Source of the DNA: a virus
Strand: one strand, 5' to 3'
IMG/VR virus record: IMGVR_UViG_3300046777_000758
Location: 1-54,087 of that record
DNA length: 54,087 nt
The notes below the pieces were generated by a model. It made no database searches and was not told where the DNA came from. It saw only the letters and a list, made by a program, of their open reading frames with translations. Position 1 is the first letter of the stretch; each line of letters opens with the position of its first letter. Both the position numbers and the translations under genes were made by a program. Below, one piece after another: positions 33,210 through 42,600 of this stretch.

Positions 33210-33628
33210 TATTGCTCACCAATATCTATTGTAACATCATAATATGAACAAGAATTTTCAATATCCCTTCTGACTAATTTCTCTGTATAAGAGTTAACAA
33301 AGCATGTATATGTCTCAAAATCATCTATCGGAGATAGTTTTATAGAAACTGTTACTGTACCTCTTGTGTTTGAGATAGACTTTAGAAAATCTCTTCCCGC
33401 CCTACCGTCAACAGTTTTATCTGTTCCATTTGGCAAATAGGTAAAGCTAAGTTTAAATGTCTTTTTATTCTTTTTAATATATCTTCTATTAATACCACGT
33501 GATAACTCAATAGATGAGCCAGATTGCTGTGTTTCAGTTACAATTTTACGATTATGCTCAGTTATCTGAGTGCCATTAATTGATAGAAGATGTGTCAATC
33601 CTGTTTGCTGGTTTTGTATTGCTGGCAT
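33209..33628 (-). CDS. Minor (distal) tail protein
   Basis: The 139-aa product consists of one beta-rich domain: LLSINGTQITEHNRK, RYIKKNKKTFKLSFTYLPNG and GRAGRDFLKSISNTRGTV. It is the first gene after the tape measure, the usual place of the distal tail protein. The same domain recurs at the C terminus of the next protein (32220-33209), so the two probably arose by duplication and may stack as rings at the tail tip. The exact family is not certain. The start overlaps neither neighbour by more than one base. Confidence 0.65.
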   Translation of the reverse strand: MPAIQNQQTGLTHLLSINGTQITEHNRKIVTETQQSGSSIELSRGINRRYIKKNKKTFKLSFTYLPNGTDKTVDGRAGRDFLKSISNTRGTVTVSIKLSPIDDFETYTCFVNSYTEKLVRRDIENSCSYYDVTIDIGEQ

Positions 33629-36600
33629 TATAGACCTCTGTTAATTCCTCTATATGTTGAGATTGTTGTATTGTTCAATCCAGCAGCCTTTTGATTTTGC
33701 GGGGCTACATTAATATTATAGTCTTTCATCATTGACTCAAACCAAGCCTTTTCACCAATAAAGTTGTCAACATAAATGTGAACGGTTGATGTTGAAGAAG
33801 ATTGAGGCTGAACTGGGCCGGAATAACTTGGCGACTTAGGAGCATTGAATCTCATTTGATTGAGGGCTTCAAGAGCAGAAAGACCCAAGTTCTTAACAGC
33901 GCTAGAGTTAATTACATACTCTCCACCGTGAAGCATTGCTGGAACGCCTTGTGAAGCGAATGCGCTGACGAAACCACCGTTAGCAAAACCTCTGATTAAA
34001 CCGCCATTAAAGTTTCCTCTTGGCGGTCTGATTGGATATGAATCTGGTAGTCCCAATACAAGATCACGCAATTCAGATTGTTTTGGAATTGGGACACCTT
34101 CTTGATCAAGCAATTGTGACCCCATTGTTTTTCTGGCTTCTTTTAGTGCGTTTGTAATTTTTTCTCTTCCTTTAAAAATTTCAAATCTAAGATTAACATC
34201 ATCGTAAAAATTTGGTATTGAAGCCAAGTCTTCTTCCAAAGCCTCATAAAGATACCCGTGATAGCCAACTGAACTAAAGTCCATCACATTCGCAGAACCT
34301 CCAGTTAAATATTCTTCTAGGGTAGGAACATGAACTTTAATATTGGGGTCTAAAACTTTAAATATTTCATTTAATTTATGACCTAATATAAATGAGTGAG
34401 GTGATGTTGAACCGGGGAATATATTAGTAATTCCTTTAGGTTTTAAAACTTTTTCATAAACATATGCCATTACATTAGTCAAATCAACTGAACCAGGTAT
34501 ATTGTCAGACTTTTTGAGCATATCAACTTTCAATCCGTAACCTTGCTGACTTAACCACCTTGGTAAATCATCAATGCTGAACATAAACTCAACAGTTTGA
34601 CCATAGGAACCGCTATTACCAAGTTTTCTCCACATTTCGACTGTATTACGACCAGAGTCATAAGAAGGAGATCTATGAAACAACTTTGATTCATCTTTCA
34701 TAATTTTTCCAATTACTGATTGACTAAGACCTTGTTTTGGATTATAGAGTCTTGCTTTTCTAATTGCTTGAGAAATTTGAATATTTTCAAGAATAGTTGA
34801 TCTCATCTTATTTTTAGGAACTTTTCCATTAATAAGACCTGTTAGCAGATATTGATGCATCTTATCAAAATCTAAATGGCTAAAAAATCGAGGAGGAAGA
34901 TTGTCAATATCGTCAAAGAATCCAAAATCAACAAGACCTGATTCCATAAGTTTTCTCTGGAAAACCTCATCTGGCAATCCAAAACTCTTAAACAACCTCT
35001 GAAAGTCTCTATAACCAATTGAAGGAGCGCCGATATTTGATACCCTTCTATAATTACTATTAAGCCTACTAACAATGTCTAATGCAAGATTAAACTGTTC
35101 TAGACTAGTGCCTTTTTCCATTCTGTTTCTTATTAGTCTTGAAACCCTTTCATTATAAAAATCAGGAGATGATGGCAAAAACGAATCCATTGTGCCCCAG
35201 CTACCAAATTCAAGATAATTAGTTCTACCTAGTGAGGCACTTGCCCCAATTTGATTTAATATTTGACCCTGTTCTTGTGAGAATGTTGGAATCAATCCAG
35301 AAGGCATTGGAATTCTTGTACCGGGGAAGAATTGATCAACATTTCTCAATGTAGCAACATCAGTAAGTTTATCAAGATTCTTAAGTGTTTTAATCTTTGA
35401 TGGCATTGTAAGATAGCCAGAGTTTGGTGCAAATACAGTTGTTGGACCAATTAATCCAAGACCGGCAAACAAAGCATTAAGACTTCTATCACCAGTGCTT
35501 CTATTCTTATCCATAGCCTTAGTTGCTGCGAACGCACCACCAACATATGGCAAAAGCATTTCACTAGCAGCTTTTGAATATGCAAAACCAGTTCTATAAG
35601 CTGGATTAGAGAGTGGATCTCTAGGGCTGAATTCCGTTTGTCCACTGTCAAGTTGTTGAGCCGACTTCAAACCAGCAAAGAACCCATTTCCTGAGCCATA
35701 TAGCGCTTCTTGCCCTTTCTTCTTAAAGAAACCACTAATTGATGAAAGGCCTTTTTGGAAAATATTCTTCTTACTATCTTTAATTTTCTGCTGGGCAATG
35801 TAAGTAATGCTTTGAAGATCCCAATTACTATACTTAGATTCAAACTTTCTAAAATCAGCAGCAGATGGTGTCTTAGTATTCTTTTGACCTTTTACAAGAC
35901 CGCCAGTTTCGTAACCTCTAATAAGACCACCATTAAATACTTCATCAAGTGGAATTCTATCTATTATACGGCTAGGAATTGGAGGAGGAGGAAGAACTGA
36001 TTGTGGTGATAAAGATTCATTATGAACAGTTCTCATTGTTCTCATAAAGATAGCGCCAGCAGGTGTTTCTAAGAAACGTCGGAAAGGCCAAGAAAGAAGG
36101 CGAAATGCATTTTCGTCTATGCCTGTTGATGATGCAGCCCTTCCTGCCATCCATTGCAAATCTCTCATATTTCTAGCGTTAGCGCTATAATCTTCATATG
36201 CTTTTTGCCATTCATCTGCTGACTTTGGAACCCTTCCTGCTTTCTTTGCTTCTTTAGATGCTTGCAATAATGATTTTTCACCAGCCTTGACTTTTGCTTT
36301 TGCTAAAATATCTTTTATTCTATTAAAATTGTTCAAAAATATTTCTCTATCCAACTCTGTTTGAAATATCTTTCCACCAGTTAGCATGTTTGGAAATTCT
36401 ATATTGTTTGGCCTCCAATTTGATAATGGAGGTGTGATAACTTGAACTGATGGATCTAGAAATTCCATCATTGCGCTAAGTCTGTCAGAAAGAGCATATG
36501 AATATTTTGAATAGCTCCCATTAGTAACGGTAGTAACATTGTGCTTTTTAATTATATTCATATAAACAAAAGCTAAAAGTTTTGAAACATCAATTTGATT

Positions 36601-39600
36601 AAAATCAGCCAGAGAGTAAAGACCACCAATCTGAAGATTCCTTCCACCACCAGTGCCAGCATTTGAAACAGAAAAGTTAAATGAAGCACTTGGGAATAGA
36701 GCATTTTCTGGTATAAAATCCATTTCAGGTAAGCCTAAATATTTAGCATCTGATTGTTTAGTTGCTCTCCTCATAATAGTTATCAAATAGTTGCCAATAC
36801 CATCAGCTGGATTAAGACCATAGGGTGTAAAATCAACACCTATAGCCATATTTTCTGAAAAAGTTTTTTGTAATTTTTCTAAATTTCCTTGCTTTAACAA
36901 TTCCATAAGTTGTTGTCTAACATTCAAAGGGAAGTTGTCATATTCAGATGAAAGATTTGACATCTTAAATCCGCTATAATAACCAGATTTTGATTTTTCA
37001 ATTCTATCTTTTATACTTGCTATTCTTGAATCTCTAATATATTTTATTCTTTGTTGTTCATTTACCTCATTTAATATAGCAAGATTTTCTGGTGTCAAAT
37101 TTGCAACTCTATTCCCTGTGCCAAAAGAACGTCTTATATTTCTCTTAAAAGGAATCAGGCTTGAAGCTAAATCGAATGTTTTTTCTCTTATTGAAATGCC
37201 AAGTTCGCTATAAACATCTTTTAATGCTGGGAAAACACCGCCAAACATGTTGTTAATATCGCCAAGCACACTCTTATCTCTTAAAATTTCTGGCTTTCCA
37301 AATCTTTCTCCAAAATATTCAGCAGTCTTTGAAGTATATTTTGTGCCAAAAGGGCCTTGATCTGCATAAGTATAGAATTTCTTAGGTGCTAACTTAGGAT
37401 TCTTAATTAATTTTTTAATATCAGTTATTTCATTACCAATTTTGACAGATATTGGATATTTTTCATTAATTTTATTGCTCAACTTATAATATGGATTCAA
37501 CATTGTCTTATATATTGAACGAGGAAGTGAGAATTTTTGCCTAGTTTCAAAGTCCAAACCTGATTCATACGCATTGCCAAAAAATTTTCTTACTTTTTTA
37601 CCACCATATACATCAGGCCAAGGCGGTAGAGGTTCGCCTCTAGTAATAAACTCATTTTGGATTCTCATAGCACGTTGAAATGCCATTTCTTTTTGATGAT
37701 AAAAATATTCAGGATAACTCATATCTTCAAGAAGACCACGTGAAGATGGGCGCATACCCCTTGTCTTTCTCATTAAAATGACATTCTTTAAATCTTGTAA
37801 TTCTTTATATTGTTTATATAGTTTTGGATTCTTATTAAAGAAGTTAGATTTCTTAGCCCAGTATGCATCGGCTAGTGTTTCACGACCTGCTTTAGTAAAT
37901 AATTGAGAAGTTGTTTTAAATCCAGATTGAGTCCCTGTTTTAAATTTACTAAGTCCAGATTTAATTCCAGATATTCCAACAGCAGGATCAAGACCAAGTA
38001 GAGCCAACATATCTCCACCCATATTGGTTGCCATGTATGCACCAGAACCCTCTTTTGCAATTCCAGTCTTATCAAGACCATAATAAGCCAACAAACCGCC
38101 TGGGCTTAAAATAGTTCCTTTACCAAGAATTGACCTATTCTGAGAAGCCTCTTTCATAGCTCTTTCTGAAGCAGACACTGGTATGAAGCCAGCAAGACCA
38201 AATGGCCCTCTATCTAGCCCCATTAATTCTCTATAGTCTTTTCCTGTTGTAACCATCTCCTTGGCAGCTTTTAATGTCTGACCCAAGGATGTTTGCATGA
38301 AAGGACTTGCAATCAGTTGGTTAAATAGACTTCCTTTAGCCTGTGACTCTCCAAGCCCGGCTTTACCAAGAAGGGTTGAGCCTAAAGCAACTGCAAACTC
38401 TGGAGTAAATGAAACGCCAGCAAGGAATGATGAAACACCAAGTTTTGCTGTATTTGCAACGCCAGTGGCAACTTTTCCTAATGTCTTATCCCAAAGAGAA
38501 ACTTTTGCATTTTCCGGCTTATAAGCCAAATCACTAAATGGATTTAATACCTTTCTTTGATTAGCAACATTGTATCCACTTTCTTTCATCGCCTTTATTC
38601 TGGCTGATGTTTGATCCATCATTGCTTGATAGTTATATTTGTAAACTCCTTCTTGATCAAATTTTCTAAAGTCTGCGACTGAGGATAGTTTCTTTTTACC
38701 CTTTACAAGACCACCAATTGCCAAAGATTGAAAATCTTCAAATTCCGACATGTCCTTGTATTTTTTAACAGGTTTACCATCTTTAATCCAAATAGGCTTT
38801 GAGAATGGCATAGTAATTTTATCAAAATCTTTAGATTTTTTAGTAAAATATTTAGTGTATGCCTTCTTTGCCTCTCTAGTGTTAAAACCACCACCTATTG
38901 CTCCAAAATTATAAAAAGGATTATATCCAAGCTGTGCTTCATAGGAGATATTAGGATTAAAATTTTCAGGTAAAGGTATTTCTTTTGTTTTAGATCTGTA
39001 ATTTTCAATTATCTTATTATTTTTATCATAAAGATTCTTTCTATCAAAACCATGACTTCCTGTTCCTAATGGCTTGTTATACCTAATAGTGCCAGCAGGA
39101 AAATCTGAGCCTGGTGCAATTTTTCTAATCCAACCGAATACAGCAATTCTATTTTTAACAACCATTTGCTGGAGTTTTGTTGCTTGATCCGCAGTCTCTG
39201 CAAATTGCTTTCCGCCATAATCAATCCATGTATCGTCATTTGTTCTAAGACCACCTCCCATCCAGCCATGAGTTGTGTGAACTCTGCCTTTCCAATCAGC
39301 TAGCGTACCCCAAGTTTTTCCTCTACTTGATTCTGCTAGTGCGATAGCAGTCAAATATTCTTTTGTTAGTCCTCCGTTATCTTGTTGCCATTTCCATTCT
39401 TGATATGCAGGGTCTGAACGATCCAGATTGTGTGGAATTACATAATTTCTACTAGCCTTGCCTTTAACCAAACCACCAATAGCGTAAGGCTTTGGCTTAT
39501 ATGTTCCTTGGTTAATTTGTTGCATCATTCCCCAACCATATTTCTTAACGGCTGAGTTTCTTACAACATATTCACCACCATGAAGAATTGCTGGAATGCC

Positions 39601-42600
39601 TTGTTGAATTGGGCCCTTTGTTGGACCACCCATTGCATATGGCATACCACCCTTAAAGAAACCACTTCTTCCGCTCTCATCAGTTCTTGCTTGTGCACCT
39701 GCACCCTTTGTAAATAATCTTCTGTTATTTACAATGTATGCATATACAAGTTCTGAGTTTGTTGTAATTTGATCTTTGTATCTGTTTGCAGCAACAACAG
39801 GGAAGAAGTCCTTCATACCCTCATCGTGACCACCAAGAAGAACTGCTGAGGATGCAATTGAGCTAACAATACTCTTAATTGAGGTTACAAGCTTCTTACC
39901 TTCTGCTGTGCCTCCATACTTGTCGCTAAGGTATTTATCAGAATATTGCTTAATTTTTCCAAGATCAGCATTAGCAGTTGCAATTGAAACTTTATTTCCA
40001 TCCTTAACGCCATCATTGTTATACCCCGGCTTTGTAGTACTACCTCCACCTGTTCCTGGTGTTGTATTGTTAGAACCTGCTCCAGTTGTACCTACAAGGT
40101 TCTGGTACTTATTATAAATGTCGTAAAGTTTTTGGAAAGCTGCTGATTTTGTATCAATAATAGTTGTAAGAGTATTTGTTAAACCTTGATACTTTCTTGT
40201 CAAAGCATTAATGCTTTCATCAATAGTTTTATTCCATACACCTGTTGGACCAAATGGGTTATTATCTGCCAATGTCTTTGAAATTGCAGCCAGTGATGAA
40301 GTTAACGGTCCAGTTGCATTAACTCCAAGAGATGATAGTGCACCTCTAAATGAGTCACTAAATGTTTGCCCCATGCTATTTGCAATTGCTTTTGCACCAA
40401 TAAAACCATTTCCACCCTCAATTAAATTATTCAACATAGTGTTGAATTCTTCAGCAGTCGTTGGAGGGAATTCAGTAATCTTCTTTGCAGCGTCTGTAAA
40501 CAGAGTAATCATTGAATCAAAATACTTAGATGATGTATCTTTAGCATCTTTAATTGACTGAATTAATTCATTTCTATTTTCTTCCGCAACTTCTCTAATT
40601 CTATCTTGATTAATTTGATTAATGTTTTCATTATCTTGAACTTCTTGTCTGGCAGCAGCATCAGCAATATTTCTTGCTTCATCAATCTGACCAGCGTAGA
40701 TGGCCATCGCATAACTTCTTCTGCTGTTTGTTCTATTAATAGACCTTTCAAGTTCTGCTTCTCTTAACTTGTTTTGATATTCCTGTTCTCTTGTTAGTTT
40801 TTGCTCAGCTTTTCCGACAGCCTCAATGCTCTTAATTTGATTATCATAAACAGTAAGAGCATCTTCTTTTTGCTTCTTTAATGTTTCTTGTAATATATCA
40901 ACAACATTTTTCATCGTATCTTTGATACGGTCTGCTATTTCTTGCTGTAATTCTTTTTTAATTTCTTTTATTCTGGATACTAATTTTTCAGCACCTTCTT
41001 GAGCGCCTTCATCAAAACCACTTCCTACAGAACTTGTAATTGCCTCTTGTGCATCATCAGTATCAACTTCAACACTATTTTCATCTTTACCGCCAAAAAG
41101 ATCAAGTTTACCTTTGCTCTTCTTAACTCCAATTTTTGATATCTTATCAACCGCGCCTTTTGCTTTATCAGCAACGCTATCGATACCTCTTTTAATTACA
41201 TCACCACCAGCATTAACTGCATTTGCAACAGTTCTAACTGTGCTTAAGTATGTGTCTCTTGCTGACTTTAATCCACCAAGAGCAGCATCACCTACGCCTC
41301 CCAAGAATCTTCCTAGCACCGGTATTCTTTTAACTTGTCCTAATACCCATTCAACAAAACCAAAGAACAAATCTGTTGCCTTTTCAATACCCCAAGCCCA
41401 AGCTTTCATAAAGGCTGACGGAAGTTCAAATAGAATATTAATGATTTGCTTTATTAAGAATGCGATAACTTCTATTCCAAGTTTTGCAATTCCACCAAAT
41501 ACATTGGCAAAAGCGCCAGCAAGAGCCTTTAGCGCATCACTCCATTTACCTTGGAATATGTTAACAACAAATTTAACTAGATTAACAACACCGTAAAGGT
41601 ATGGCTGAATGATATTTTCAACCAACCATTTGAACATATTTGCAACAAATTCTAATACCTTTGTAAGACCATTAAATGCATTACCTAGACCTTGCACAGC
41701 ACCTTCAGAATCCTTTGCACCATTACCAAAAGAACTAAACAAATCAATGAAAGGTCTTGCAAGAGATTCAATTGTTTGCTTTAATGTTCCAAAAATCTTC
41801 TTAAGCGTTCCAAAACCAGAAGCACCAGCTTGCTTGAACTTGTCCATGTTCTTCATTACAAGCATTACAGCAACGCCAATTGAAAGAATAATAACTCCAA
41901 TACCGGAAGCTATGAGAGTAATCTTTGTTAACTTGATTGCATTATTGACAAGACCAAATGATTTTGCAAAGCCCATAACCCCTGCTCTCATCTGTGCAAA
42001 TTTGCTTGGACCAGTTCCTGTGAAAGCAAGAGTTTCAATTGTTAAAGCTTTTTGTGCTGCTTTAGCAGCGCTTAATGCACCAGTGTATGATGTTACAGCC
42101 TTACTTGGAAGCGCTCTGATTGCTCCCATAGCAGCATCAGATTTTGCTCCTGCTGTATCAATTGCTCCTAAGATTCTTCCTCTTATTCCACCTCTAGCAA
42201 TTCCAAGCGCTCTTTCTTCAGAGATTTCACGACCACCTCTTCTAAGAATTCCACCACCCAGCGATGATGATGTTGAGGTTCTTTCAATACCAGCGGCTTC
42301 AAATGCTCTTTGTCTGAGATTAATTGCTGAACCAACATCTTCACCAGAAATTGATCTATAACCCATTGTTCTTCTGAGAATGCCAGCCCTTTGTTGGATG
42401 TTATATCTTGTACCAGAAGCACCACCTCTTCTAAGCCCCATTTGCTCCATTGCAAATTCTTCTTCGGCAAAAGCTTTTCTTGCTGCTCTGCTTACTCTGA
42501 GTGTTGGATCTTCAGCATCAATGATTCCACCTGCTGTTCTTCTTAATCTTCTTGTTGCAGCAGGACCACCTACATATTCAATTGCCTCTGCTCCAGCAAC

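Noticed and set aside
41114-41596. 160-codon plus-strand frame
   Set aside because: Another antisense shadow within the tape measure gene; hydrophobic residues reflect the complementary strand composition.
41609-42361. 250-codon open frame on the plus strand
   Set aside because: It is antisense to the tape measure gene and arises from its Ala/Lys-rich codon usage; no start signal, no motif, low-complexity composition.
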